DNA from: Prochlorococcus sp. AG-418-F08
GTDB lineage: Bacteria; Cyanobacteriota; Cyanobacteriia; PCC-6307; Cyanobiaceae
Assembly (NCBI GenBank): GCA_003214295.1
Contig: QCLV01000007.1
Location: forward strand, 1-59,428
Reading direction: 5' to 3'
DNA length: 59,428 nt
Part shown: positions 46,567 through 56,547 of the stretch, piece after piece
How positions within the stretch are numbered: the stretch's first letter is position 1
Layout of the letters: each line of letters opens with the position of its first letter
Notes under the pieces: model-generated
Told to the model about the DNA's origin: nothing
Database searches by the model: none
What the model saw: only the letters and a program-made list of their open reading frames with translations
Translations under genes and position numbers: made by a program

Positions 46567-48483
46567 ATGCCAATAATTACCTTACCTGATGGTTCAAAAA
46601 AGGTTTTCGAAAAATCTGTAACTATTCTAGAAATTGCCCAGAGTATAGGCGCTGGATTAGCTAAAGCAACAATTGCTGGAAAAGTAAATGATGTTCTTCT
46701 TGATGCAACTATTCCTATAAGTAAGGATTCCAGAGTTGTAATCATCACATCAAAAGATAAAGAAGGAATTGAAATAATAAGACATTCCTTTGCTCACCTT
46801 ATTGGTCATGCAGTTAAACAAATTTACTCTGATATTAAAATGGCGATTGGGCCTGTGATTGAAGATGGTTTTTATTACGATATTTTTTCTGAATATAGAT
46901 TTACTCCTGACGATTTAATAAAAATCGAAAATAGAATTAATAAATTAATAAAAACAAATTATGACGTTGAAATTTTGCAAGTTTCTAAAGAAGAGGCAAT
47001 TAAAACTTTTAAAGAAAGAGATGAGACTTTTAAATTACGAATAATTGAAGAAATTCCTGAAGAAGGTCTCATCAATTTATACAAACACGAAGAATATATA
47101 GACATGTGTAGAGGGCCTCACGTACCTAATACTAGACATTTGAGACACTTTAAATTACTTAAATTATCAGGTTCATACTGGAGAGGGAATAGTGAAAATG
47201 AATCATTACAGAGAATATATGGAACTGCATGGGCGAAAGAAAAAGAACTCAATGACTACTTAACAAGAATTGAAGAAGCGGAAAAAAGGGATCATAGAAA
47301 ACTTGGGAAAAAACATTCACTATTTCATATACAAGAAGAATCTCCAGGAATGATTTTTTGGCATCCAAATGGATGGACAATATACCAGGTACTGGAAAAG
47401 TACATAAGAGAAATACTCAAAAAAAATGATTATTTAGAAATTAAAACTCCACAAGCTGTTGATAAATCCCTTTGGGAAAAATCGGGTCATTGGGAAAAAT
47501 TTAGAGACGATATGTTCACTACTGCATCAGAAAATCGAACTTATGCAATTAAACCGATGAATTGTCCATGCCATATTCAAGTATTTAATCAAGGTTTAAA
47601 AAGTTATAAGGATTTACCTATTCGTCTTGCTGAATTTGGTTCTTGTCACAGAAATGAGCCCTCTGGTGCACTACACGGCTTAATGAGAGTAAGAAACTTT
47701 ACTCAAGATGATGCGCACATATTCTGCACAGAAGAGCAAATTCAAGAAGAGGTATCAACTTTTATAGATCTTGTTTTCGAGGTTTATAAAACTTTTGGTT
47801 TTGATGAAATCATTATCAAATTATCAACCCGTCCTGAAAAGAGGGTAGGTAGTGAAGAGATTTGGGATAAATCAGAGGAGGCTCTTACTAAAGCTCTCGA
47901 TAATAAGAACCTAAAATGGGAACTACAACCAGGAGAGGGAGCTTTTTATGGTCCAAAAATAGAATTCTCATTAAAAGATTGTCTTAATAGAGTCTGGCAA
48001 TGCGGAACTATTCAAGTTGATTTCTCAATGCCTATTAGATTAGATGCAACTTATGTAGATATTGATAATGAGAAAAGAAATCCAGTTATGCTTCATAGAG
48101 CAATTTTAGGATCCTTTGAAAGATTTATAGGAATCTTAATTGAACAATATGAAGCAAAATTCCCAATTTGGCTTGCGCCATATCAGATAATTTTATTGAG
48201 CATTACTGATAGAAATATTGAGAAGTGTTTAAAGTTTAATGAATTAATAAATAGAAATGGTTACCGATCAAAAGTTGATGTTAGGAATGAAAAAATAGGA
48301 TATAAAATAAGAGAGGCAACTCTAAGTAGAGTTCCCTTAATTGCAGTTATTGGAGATAAAGAAGAGGAAATTCATTCAGTTGCTTTAAGAGCTTTGGATG
48401 GAACAAATTTAGGAATTTTCGACCTACCTAATCTATACAAATTAATAGATCAATTAATAGAAAAAAAAGGGAGAATAGAATAA
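46567..48483 (+). CDS. thrS: threonyl-tRNA synthetase
   Basis: A class II synthetase of 638 residues. It has a TGS domain at the N-terminus ([14 protein letters not shown]), an editing domain with [15 protein letters not shown] and [13 protein letters not shown], the catalytic core with [10 protein letters not shown] for zinc and [10 protein letters not shown], and a C-terminal anticodon-binding domain. It is in tandem with trpS, 3 bp apart, and glk follows 10 bp downstream. Confidence 0.96.
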   Translation: MPIITLPDGSKKVFEKSVTILEIAQSIGAGLAKATIAGKVNDVLLDATIPISKDSRVVIITSKDKEGIEIIRHSFAHLIGHAVKQIYSDIKMAIGPVIEDGFYYDIFSEYRFTPDDLIKIENRINKLIKTNYDVEILQVSKEEAIKTFKERDETFKLRIIEEIPEEGLINLYKHEEYIDMCRGPHVPNTRHLRHFKLLKLSGSYWRGNSENESLQRIYGTAWAKEKELNDYLTRIEEAEKRDHRKLGKKHSLFHIQEESPGMIFWHPNGWTIYQVLEKYIREILKKNDYLEIKTPQAVDKSLWEKSGHWEKFRDDMFTTASENRTYAIKPMNCPCHIQVFNQGLKSYKDLPIRLAEFGSCHRNEPSGALHGLMRVRNFTQDDAHIFCTEEQIQEEVSTFIDLVFEVYKTFGFDEIIIKLSTRPEKRVGSEEIWDKSEEALTKALDNKNLKWELQPGEGAFYGPKIEFSLKDCLNRVWQCGTIQVDFSMPIRLDATYVDIDNEKRNPVMLHRAILGSFERFIGILIEQYEAKFPIWLAPYQIILLSITDRNIEKCLKFNELINRNGYRSKVDVRNEKIGYKIREATLSRVPLIAVIGDKEEEIHSVALRALDGTNLGIFDLPNLYKLIDQLIEKKGRIE

Positions 48484-48493
48484 CTTCAAATAT

Positions 48494-49528
48494 ATGAATT
48501 TTCTTGCTTGTGATTTAGGAGGTACAAAGGTTCTATTGGGGATATTTGAAAAAGTAACTAATGATGATTCGCCTAAGTTAATATTCAAAAAGAAATATAT
48601 ATCTTCTGATTGGGATTCTTTTGAACTAATCCTAGAAGATTTTCTCAAAAATGAATGCAGAAATTTTACTCATCCTTCTTCTGCATGTTTCGGCGTAGCT
48701 GGTCCTTTATCAAAGAACGAAGCACAAATCATTAACTTATCTTGGGATATTTCTGGAAAAGCTTTACAGAGCAAATTTAATCTAAAAAGCTGCGAGCTGA
48801 TAAATGATTTCGCAGTCCAAATTTATGGAATACCTTATTTAAAAAAAAATCAATATTCTACAATCCAAGATGGATCCCGTTTTGAGGGTTCTAATAATGA
48901 TTTACATGCCATTGTTGGAGCTGGAACTGGTTTGGGAATTGCAAGAGGCATAATATCAGGAGAAAAGGTAAAAGTTTTAGCTAGTGAAGGCGGTCATGTT
49001 GAGTACTCGCCAAAGTCAAAATTAGAATGGGAATTAAAAATTTGGCTTAAGAATTACCTAAAAGTTGAGAGAATATCTTGCGAAAGAATTATTAGCGGCA
49101 CTGGTTTATCAAGGATTGCCGAATGGAGACTAAGTAAACCTGATGCCCAAAACCATCCTCTACAGAAATATGTAAAAGAAATTAAAGTTTTTGATTCTGC
49201 CAGAAAAGAACTTCCTGAAAAAATTTGTAATCTTTCTAAGCAAGGTGATCATCTAATGATTGAAGTTGAGAGGATTTGGTTAAGCGCTTATGCATCATTA
49301 TTGGGAGATGTTGCTCTTCAAGAATTGTGCTTTGGTGGGTTATGGATTTCTGGAGGAACCGCATCAAAGCATTTCAAAAACTTTAAATCAGATTTATTTA
49401 TGAAACAATTTTTAGATAAAGGAAGATTAAAAGATATTCTTAAAGCAATACCTATGAGAGTAATTTTAGATGAAGAGTTTGGACTTTTTAGTGCCGCCTG
49501 CAGAGCACAAATGCTTTTAAAAACTTAA
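48494..49528 (+). CDS. glk: glucokinase
   Basis: A ROK-independent Glk of 344 residues: ACDLGGTKVLLGIFE with the ATP phosphate motif, SACFGVAGPL, INDFAVQIYG with the catalytic Asp, IVGAGTGLGIARG, and ASEGGHVEYSP. It phosphorylates glucose with ATP. It is between thrS and thrB in a tight same-strand run (10 and 8 bp spacers). Confidence 0.92.
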   Translation: MNFLACDLGGTKVLLGIFEKVTNDDSPKLIFKKKYISSDWDSFELILEDFLKNECRNFTHPSSACFGVAGPLSKNEAQIINLSWDISGKALQSKFNLKSCELINDFAVQIYGIPYLKKNQYSTIQDGSRFEGSNNDLHAIVGAGTGLGIARGIISGEKVKVLASEGGHVEYSPKSKLEWELKIWLKNYLKVERISCERIISGTGLSRIAEWRLSKPDAQNHPLQKYVKEIKVFDSARKELPEKICNLSKQGDHLMIEVERIWLSAYASLLGDVALQELCFGGLWISGGTASKHFKNFKSDLFMKQFLDKGRLKDILKAIPMRVILDEEFGLFSAACRAQMLLKT

Positions 49529-49536
49529 TAACAAAA

Positions 49537-50484
49537 ATGTTTATCCCAGAAGTAGGTAAAAAAATAAGGGTGAAAGTGCCTTCCACAACTGCCAATTTAG
49601 GGCCTGGATTCGATTGTCTTGGAGCAGCATTAGATTTATATAATGAGTTTATTTTTACAAGAATTGAAGGTGGTGGAGATAGATTTGATTTAATAATGGA
49701 AAGTACTGATGGTAATCATTTAAGAGGAGGACCTGAAAACTTAGTTTTTAGAGCAGCTCAGAAAGTATGGGAGAGTGCAAATATGAATCCTTTTGCACTT
49801 GAAGCAAGAGTCAAGTTGGCAGTGCCACCTGCACGCGGACTTGGAAGTAGTGCTACAGCAATAGTTGCTGGACTAATCGGAGCAAATGCAATAATGAACT
49901 CTCCGTTATCCAAAGAAAAACTCCTTGAACTTGCCATTGATATAGAAGGTCATCCTGATAATGTAGTTCCCTCTTTACTGGGTGGCCTTTGTTTGACAGC
50001 CAGGTCTTCTTCTCATAGATGGAGAATCATTAGATGTGATTGGCACGACTCTATTAAAGCCGTTGTAGCTATACCTGCAATTCGTCTAAGCACGAGTGAA
50101 GCGAGAAAAGTTATGCCCAAGAATGTACCAATATCTGATGCGGTCACCAATATGGGTGCACTTACTTTGTTACTAAATGGCTTAAAAGCAGGAAATGAGG
50201 AACTGATAAAAGAGGGAATGTTTGATAAGTTACATGAGCCCTACAGATGGAAACTTATTAAAGGTGGAATAGAAGTCAAAGATGCTGCCCTAAATGCAGG
50301 TGCCCTAGGATGCGCAATCAGTGGGGCTGGACCAAGTATCTTAGCTTTGTGCAAAAAAGAAAATGGTAAAAATATTAGTCAAGCCATGGTAAAAGCATGG
50401 GAGAATTCAGGTGTAGCTAGCAGAGCACCTTTCTTAAATGTTCAAACAACAGGTAGTCAATTTAGCACTATATCTGGTAAGTAG
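49537..50484 (+). CDS. thrB: homoserine kinase
   Basis: A GHMP kinase of 315 residues with VKVPSTTANLGPGFDCLG, the ATP motif PPARGLGSSATAIVAGL and the C-terminal AISGAGPSILAL. It phosphorylates homoserine for threonine synthesis, and so competes with MetA for the same substrate. It is followed by a 79-bp spacer before ndhD. Confidence 0.95.
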   Translation: MFIPEVGKKIRVKVPSTTANLGPGFDCLGAALDLYNEFIFTRIEGGGDRFDLIMESTDGNHLRGGPENLVFRAAQKVWESANMNPFALEARVKLAVPPARGLGSSATAIVAGLIGANAIMNSPLSKEKLLELAIDIEGHPDNVVPSLLGGLCLTARSSSHRWRIIRCDWHDSIKAVVAIPAIRLSTSEARKVMPKNVPISDAVTNMGALTLLLNGLKAGNEELIKEGMFDKLHEPYRWKLIKGGIEVKDAALNAGALGCAISGAGPSILALCKKENGKNISQAMVKAWENSGVASRAPFLNVQTTGSQFSTISGK

Positions 50485-50563
50485 TTTTACTTAGGCATTT
50501 TTAATGTTATAGTCTCAAGCTAGTACAACTTCAACTAGAATAAAAAAATTATTCATTCCATAA

Positions 50564-52105
50564 ATGAATTTAGAATCTTTTCCTTGGCTATCATCCATTG
50601 TTTTACTGCCTTTAATTGGGGCTTTAATAATGCCTTTTTTGAGTTCGAAAGAAGGAGAAGACAATACACTACCTAGAAATATCTCATTAAGTTTTTTATT
50701 TATAGATTTTTTATTAATAATCGGCGTCCTTATTCAAAAATTCAATACTTTAGATAGCTCTTTGCAACTTGTAGAAAGAGCTTCTTGGTTGCCTTCGATA
50801 GGCTTAGAGTGGTCTCTTGGCATAGATGGGTTATCTGCGCCTCTAGTAGCTTTGAGTGGGTTAATTACTTTTTTATCAGCTGCCGCAAGTTGGAAAATTA
50901 AGAAAAAATCAAATCTATATTTTGCTCTTTTATTGGTTCAAGCATCAGCGCAGGCACTTGTTTTCCTTTCTCAAGATTTTCTATTATTTTTCTTGGCATG
51001 GGAACTTGAATTGGTTCCGGTATATCTTCTTATTGCGATTTGGGGAGGGAAAAAGAAATTATATGCAGCCACTAAATTTATTCTTTATACAGCCTTAGCT
51101 TCTTTACTAATACTCATAAGTGGATTAGCACTTGCCTTGAGTGGTGACACTTTTACTTTAAATATTACCGATTTAACTAATAAACATGTAACAGGCAGCT
51201 TAGCTTTATTATCTTATCTAGGATTTTTAATTGGTTTTGGGGTAAAACTTCCTATCTTTCCATTACATACTTGGTTGCCGGATGCACATGGAGAGGCTAA
51301 TGCACCAGTTTCAATGTTACTCGCTGGAATACTTTTAAAAATGGGAGGCTACGCTCTCTTAAGATTCAATGTTCAAATATTACCTGAAGTGCATCTTCAA
51401 ATCGCACCTGCATTAATTATTCTTGGAATCATTAATATAATTTACGGAGCACTAAATGCATTTGCACAAGATAATGTTAAAAGGAGAATTGCATGTAGCT
51501 CAGTTAGTCATATGGGTTTCGTTCTATTAGGAATTGGAGCAGTAGATGCTCTAGGTATAAGCGGAGCAATGCTCCAGATGATCAGTCATGGACTTATCGC
51601 TGCAGCCATGTTTTTTGTTACGGGCTCGTTCTATGAAAGAACAAATACTCTTTCGATTCCTAATATGGGGGGCTTGGCAAAGGTCTTGCCAATAACTTTT
51701 GCTTTTTTCTTAGCAAGCTCTTTAGCATCTCTAGCACTACCTGGGATGAGCGGTTTTATAAGTGAAATAACTGTATTCTTAGGGATCACTAGTCAAGAAG
51801 GATTCAGCTCTATCTTTAGATCGATTACGATTCTTATTGCAGCAATAGGTTTAGTTCTAACACCAATATATTTACTATCAATGTGTAGAAGGGTTTTCTT
51901 TGGCCCTAGAATCCCTGCACTAGCAACAGTTAAAGAAATGAATGGTAGAGAATTAACGATTGGTTTTAGTTTATTGTTGCCTACTTTGGTGATAGGTTTT
52001 TGGCCGAAAATCGCTATAAATTTATATGAATCTTCAACCAATGCTCTCAGTCAGCAGCTTACTTTAGCTAAGTTGTTAGGATTAATCCCAACTTTAGTTA
52101 ATTAA
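50564..52105 (+). CDS. ndhD: NAD(P)H dehydrogenase (NDH-1) subunit 4
   Basis: A 513-residue thylakoid membrane subunit with about 14 hydrophobic segments. It has the proton-pump motif residues in [17 protein letters not shown] (Glu in helix 5) and the family sequence [24 protein letters not shown] (Lys/His channel region), and [19 protein letters not shown]. It takes part in respiratory and cyclic electron flow. Which of the several NdhD paralogues it is cannot be told here. ATG start; prlC-like gene follows after 13 bp. Confidence 0.94.
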   Translation: MNLESFPWLSSIVLLPLIGALIMPFLSSKEGEDNTLPRNISLSFLFIDFLLIIGVLIQKFNTLDSSLQLVERASWLPSIGLEWSLGIDGLSAPLVALSGLITFLSAAASWKIKKKSNLYFALLLVQASAQALVFLSQDFLLFFLAWELELVPVYLLIAIWGGKKKLYAATKFILYTALASLLILISGLALALSGDTFTLNITDLTNKHVTGSLALLSYLGFLIGFGVKLPIFPLHTWLPDAHGEANAPVSMLLAGILLKMGGYALLRFNVQILPEVHLQIAPALIILGIINIIYGALNAFAQDNVKRRIACSSVSHMGFVLLGIGAVDALGISGAMLQMISHGLIAAAMFFVTGSFYERTNTLSIPNMGGLAKVLPITFAFFLASSLASLALPGMSGFISEITVFLGITSQEGFSSIFRSITILIAAIGLVLTPIYLLSMCRRVFFGPRIPALATVKEMNGRELTIGFSLLLPTLVIGFWPKIAINLYESSTNALSQQLTLAKLLGLIPTLVN

Positions 52106-52118
52106 ACTATTTTAATAA

Positions 52119-54206
52119 ATGGATACATCAATATTTAAATATGGAGAACTACCAGAATTTGAAAAATTTACTCCCGAAAATATAAGTAAACAATTTCCCA
52201 TAGTACTAGCAAAAATTGCCGAAGACTTTAAAAACATAGAGGAAAATTTATCTTCTTATTTGATTCAAAATGATTTAAGTTGGGATAAGGTAATAAATCC
52301 TTTAAATGAAGTCAATGAAATCCTTAGATGGAGTTGGGGAGTAATAAGCCACCTAAATGCTGTAAATAACTCTGAAAGTCTTAGAGATATTTATTCAAAA
52401 TTTCTTCCAGAGATTATTAGCTTGAGTAACAAATTCGGACAAAGTAAAATAATTTTCAATTCCTTAGTCAAGCTTAAAAAGACAAATAACTTTGATCAAA
52501 TCAAAAACAGAATATTAGATAAAGAAATTCTTGAAATGCAACATAGAGGTATTTCACTACAAAAAAATGATCAAGAAGAATTCAACATTATTTCAGAAAA
52601 GCTTGGAAAGCTTTCAACCGACTTCAGCAACAATGTTCTTGATGCCACTAACAAATGGTTTTTAATATTAAATAAAAAATCTGAAGTGGATGGTCTTCCT
52701 GAACGAGTGCTTGAATTAATGGCAATTTCTGCACACAATCAATTAAAAAAAGATGGCGAAGTTGATATTCAAAATGGGCCCTGGAAATTAAGTTTAGATA
52801 TTCCAACCTATACATCGTTTATGACATATGCCACCGACCGCAACCTTAGAGAAAAATTGTTTAAGGCATTCGTTGGTAGGGCCTCTAGAGGAGAAAAAAA
52901 TAATTCTCAAATCATAGAAGAAATATTATCTCTAAGAACTAAACAGGCTCATCTTCTTGGTTATAAAAGTTGGGCAGAACTAAGTTTGTCAACGAAAATG
53001 GCAAAAGAAATTAAAAATGTTGAAAACCTTTTAGAAGAATTGAGAGAACCAGCATTCAAAACCGCAAAAATTGAATTAGAAACGCTCGAAAAGTTTTCTA
53101 AAGCTAATGGATTTCCAAAATCACAGAATATTGAGCCATGGGATATTAGTTATTGGTCTGAACTTCTTAGAAAGGAAAAGTTTAATTTGGATCAAGAGTC
53201 TTTGAGACCTTGGTTCCCACTAAATGATGTTTTGAAAGGTTTATTTAAATTAAGCGAAAAGCTTTTTGAAATTAAAGTTGTTGAGGCAAATGATGAAGCT
53301 CCTGTTTGGAATGATGACGTTTTGTTTTTTAATATCCTCAATAATGAGGGTAACAAAATAGCATCTTTTTACCTCGATCCATATTCGAGACCTGAATCAA
53401 AGAGAGGAGGGGCTTGGATGGATGAATGTCTGAATAAAAATAATTTAGGTAGAAAGACTCTCCCTGTAGCTTATCTTGTTTGTAATCAGACTCCACCATC
53501 AAAAGACAAACCAAGTTTGATGAGTTTTGAAGAGGTTCAAACACTGTTCCACGAATTTGGACATGGTCTTCAACACATGCTTACTACTGTAAATCTTCCT
53601 CAAGCAGCTGGTATCAACAATGTTGAATGGGATGCAGTCGAACTTCCAAGTCAATTCATGGAAAACTGGTGTTTCCACAAAAATACACTTTTAAATATCG
53701 CTAAGCACTATAAAACAGGAGAAAAATTATCCGACGAAAATTTTGAAAAGCTCCTAAAGAATAGAACTTTTAATTGCGGCATGGCTACTCTTAGACAACT
53801 ACATTTCGCAATTACAGACCTCAGATTACATAGTAGTATTGATAAAAACGAAGGCAAAACAGCAGATGAAATAAGAAGAGAAATTGCAAAACAAACTACC
53901 GTTATTGAACCAATTCAAGAAGATCAATTCCTTTGTTGTTTTAGCCATATATTTGCAGGCGGATATTCTGCAGGATATTACTCATACAAATGGGCTGAGG
54001 TTCTAAGTGCTGATGCATTTTCAATGTTCGAAGAAGCTGATTTAGAAAACCCTGAAGATTTAAAGTTAATAGGAAAGAAATTCAAAGATACAATACTTAG
54101 TTTGGGTGGCAGCTTACCTCCATTAGACATATTTAAACAATTCAGGGGAAGAGAGCCACAAACAGATTCCTTAATAAGACACTTGGGGCTATCTGGAACT
54201 ACATAA
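52119..54206 (+). CDS. prlC: oligopeptidase A / M3-family zinc metallopeptidase
   Basis: A cytoplasmic M3 metallopeptidase of 695 residues that degrades short peptides. The zinc site HEFGHGLQH is at about residue 478 (His478, Glu479, His482) with the downstream Glu in VELPSQFMENW. The helical N-terminal half and the C-terminal tail with FKQFRGREPQTDSLIRHLGL are typical. ATG start, 13 bp after ndhD; the stop overlaps the convergent lipase gene by 8 bp. Confidence 0.93.
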   Translation: MDTSIFKYGELPEFEKFTPENISKQFPIVLAKIAEDFKNIEENLSSYLIQNDLSWDKVINPLNEVNEILRWSWGVISHLNAVNNSESLRDIYSKFLPEIISLSNKFGQSKIIFNSLVKLKKTNNFDQIKNRILDKEILEMQHRGISLQKNDQEEFNIISEKLGKLSTDFSNNVLDATNKWFLILNKKSEVDGLPERVLELMAISAHNQLKKDGEVDIQNGPWKLSLDIPTYTSFMTYATDRNLREKLFKAFVGRASRGEKNNSQIIEEILSLRTKQAHLLGYKSWAELSLSTKMAKEIKNVENLLEELREPAFKTAKIELETLEKFSKANGFPKSQNIEPWDISYWSELLRKEKFNLDQESLRPWFPLNDVLKGLFKLSEKLFEIKVVEANDEAPVWNDDVLFFNILNNEGNKIASFYLDPYSRPESKRGGAWMDECLNKNNLGRKTLPVAYLVCNQTPPSKDKPSLMSFEEVQTLFHEFGHGLQHMLTTVNLPQAAGINNVEWDAVELPSQFMENWCFHKNTLLNIAKHYKTGEKLSDENFEKLLKNRTFNCGMATLRQLHFAITDLRLHSSIDKNEGKTADEIRREIAKQTTVIEPIQEDQFLCCFSHIFAGGYSAGYYSYKWAEVLSADAFSMFEEADLENPEDLKLIGKKFKDTILSLGGSLPPLDIFKQFRGREPQTDSLIRHLGLSGTT

Positions 54207-54810
54207 TAATTTCATCGATTATTTTATCAACCACAGATTTATTTCTTACAAGATTTCTATGTTTATATACTTTTACTGATATTTTTTTCCCAAAATTTAA
54301 ATTTGTCCACCAGCCAGGAAAAACCATTAGATCCCAATAAGTAAAGAAATTTATACACTCTATATCATCAAGAAAAAAATCATTATCTGCAAGTTCTCTC
54401 AAAAATTTACTATTAATTTTCATTTCTGATATTCCTCTAAAAGGGTATTTTGGTATTAATTGAGCCATCAAAGTTCCTTTATGAGGGGAACCTATAGAAA
54501 TTAATCTTCTTGTTCTTTTATATCCATTAAATTTTTGAAGCCAGTACCTACCAATTATTCCTCCCATAGAGAATCCTAAAATATCTATTTCTTTTTCTAA
54601 ACCATATTTCTCTAAAATTAATTCATTTAATTTATTAGTCAAATCCAAAATTGAAGTCATTCCATATGAATGCTTAAGAGTTGGGGCAAAATATTCAATG
54701 CCAATATCATCAAGTTTGTTGATTATGGAAGAAAAAATACTTGAAGTATTCCAAAGACCATGAATCAAGATAATGGGATTTCTTTTTTCCAATACTTTAA
54801 TTATTTTCAA
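54199..54810 (-). CDS. alpha/beta-hydrolase, lipase/esterase-like
   Basis: A 203-residue hydrolase with IILIHGLWNTSSIF near the N-terminus (oxyanion HG motif) and the nucleophile elbow GFSMGGIIGRYW, giving Ser81. It resembles triacylglycerol-lipase/PGAP1-like proteins in miniature. The substrate is unknown. TTG at 54810 lies inside the preceding folB, with a 14-bp overlap, so they may be coupled. It overlaps the convergent prlC by 8 bp. Confidence 0.72.
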   Translation of the reverse strand: MKIIKVLEKRNPIILIHGLWNTSSIFSSIINKLDDIGIEYFAPTLKHSYGMTSILDLTNKLNELILEKYGLEKEIDILGFSMGGIIGRYWLQKFNGYKRTRRLISIGSPHKGTLMAQLIPKYPFRGISEMKINSKFLRELADNDFFLDDIECINFFTYWDLMVFPGWWTNLNFGKKISVKVYKHRNLVRNKSVVDKIIDEIIM

Positions 54811-55159
54811 GAATTCTTACTATTGACACCTCCCCATCGAAACCTTTTATTGGAGGATTGCATTTTGTCAAAATAATTTTAATTTTAGAAATCTTAAATT
54901 CCTGATAAATGATTTCTAAAATTGCGGATGAATATTTTTCGATTGTGAAACAATATATTTTCTTTGATTGATCTTTTAAAATTTGGATTAATTTTGAATA
55001 GTCAACCGTTTTTTTAATATCATCACTTACTGTACATTTTTCAAAATCAGTCCACAAAAATATATCCAAACTAAATAATTGTCCTAATTCCCTTTCTTCA
55101 TCAAGGACCCCAACCCTAGCCCAAAGTTTAATATTCTCAATTTTTAAAAAAGTTTCCAT
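54797..55159 (-). CDS. folB: dihydroneopterin aldolase
   Basis: A 120-residue FolB of the tunnelling pterin fold with IENIKLWARVGVLDEERELGQ near the N-terminus, VDYSKLIQILKDQ, FTIEKYSSAIL and PPIKGFDGEVSI near the end. It splits dihydroneopterin in folate synthesis. It starts 11 bp after proA and overlaps the lipase-like gene. Confidence 0.9.
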   Translation of the reverse strand: METFLKIENIKLWARVGVLDEERELGQLFSLDIFLWTDFEKCTVSDDIKKTVDYSKLIQILKDQSKKIYCFTIEKYSSAILEIIYQEFKISKIKIILTKCNPPIKGFDGEVSIVRILENN

Positions 55160-55170
55160 CTTTAAAAGTT

Positions 55171-56481
55171 TTAAAGATCTTTATGTGTATAGAGAGCCTT
55201 TCCTGATGAAAAATCATCAACTATATTCCCATCACCTTTTAGGAAATATTTATAAGTTACCAAACCTTCTAGACCTACAGGTCCCCTCGGAGGAAGAGTT
55301 TGAGTAGATATTCCAACTTCAGCTCCGAATCCATATCTAAAGCCATCTGCGAACCTAGTAGAACAATTGTGAAAAACACCTGAACTTTTAACTACATTCA
55401 TAAATTTATTGGCAGTCTTTGAATTTTCAGTAATTATTCCATCTGTATGTTTTGAACTATATTCTTGAATATGTGTGATTGCCTCCTCAAGATCATCAAC
55501 AATTTTAATCGATAAAATTAAATCCAAATATTCAGTTTTCCAATCTTCTAGACTAGCCTCATACTTTATCCCTAATTCAAGTGATCTCTTATCTCCAATC
55601 AATTTAACATCATTAGAATTAAATAAAGGGATGGCCTTTTCTAAAAAAGCTGGTGCGATATCTTTATGGACTAACAGAGTTTCAATAGCATTACATGCTG
55701 CTGGATATTGAATTTTACTATCTAGAGCGACTGATAAAGCCATCTCCAGATTTGCATCATTATCTATAAACAAATGACAAATTCCATCAGCATGACCTAG
55801 CACAGGAATTCTTGTATTATTCTGAATAAATTTAACTAATTCATTACTGCCTCTAGGAATTATTAAATTAATATATTTCTCAAGATTTAACATTGACATA
55901 CTATCTTTTCTGCTTGTAAGTAAGGATATTGCATTTTTATCAAGGCCTGACTCAGATAACCCCAGTTGTAAGGCATTGACTATTGCTGTGTTTGTTAAAT
56001 TAGCCTCACTTCCGCCCTTTAGCATTACTCCATTACCTGATCTTATTGCTAAAGAACTAATCTGCATAACAGCATCAGGTCTAGATTCAAAAATAACTCC
56101 TATAACTCCAATAGGTACAGTTTTTCTTTCAAGGATTAGTCCTTTGGAAAGCTCTCTTTTTATCTGAACTTGATTTACTGGATCAGCCAATTCTCCAACT
56201 TTTCTTACTCCATCAATTCCTACATTTAATTTTTCATTTGATAACTTTAATCTAGAGAGTAAAGCCTTTGAAATACCTTTTTTTTCTGCTCTTTGATAAT
56301 CCTCATTATTAGCCTCTATTATCTCTTTAGTATTTTTTTCGAGATAATCTGCCATAAAATTTAAGGCTTTAATTCTATTTTGATTGTCAGTCTGACTTAT
56401 TTTTATTGATGCCAAACGAACTTGGTCAGCTTTTTGTAAAAGTTCATTACCTGGTTGTGTAACTTCAAAGATATTGGCCAT
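55171..56481 (-). CDS. proA: gamma-glutamyl phosphate reductase
   Basis: An aldehyde-dehydrogenase-fold enzyme of 436 residues in proline synthesis. It shows VPIGVIGVIFESRPDAVMQ, LMLKGG-type IRSGNGVMLKGGSEA and the catalytic Cys in QYPAACNAIETLLV, plus FADGFRYGFGAEVGIST near the end. ATG start at 56481. folB follows closely. Confidence 0.94.
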   Translation of the reverse strand: MANIFEVTQPGNELLQKADQVRLASIKISQTDNQNRIKALNFMADYLEKNTKEIIEANNEDYQRAEKKGISKALLSRLKLSNEKLNVGIDGVRKVGELADPVNQVQIKRELSKGLILERKTVPIGVIGVIFESRPDAVMQISSLAIRSGNGVMLKGGSEANLTNTAIVNALQLGLSESGLDKNAISLLTSRKDSMSMLNLEKYINLIIPRGSNELVKFIQNNTRIPVLGHADGICHLFIDNDANLEMALSVALDSKIQYPAACNAIETLLVHKDIAPAFLEKAIPLFNSNDVKLIGDKRSLELGIKYEASLEDWKTEYLDLILSIKIVDDLEEAITHIQEYSSKHTDGIITENSKTANKFMNVVKSSGVFHNCSTRFADGFRYGFGAEVGISTQTLPPRGPVGLEGLVTYKYFLKGDGNIVDDFSSGKALYTHKDL

Positions 56482-56547
56482 AATTATTTTTAGTTAATTT
56501 AATAATAATTCAAATTAACGATTCTTTAAACTAAATTTCTTTCTGAA

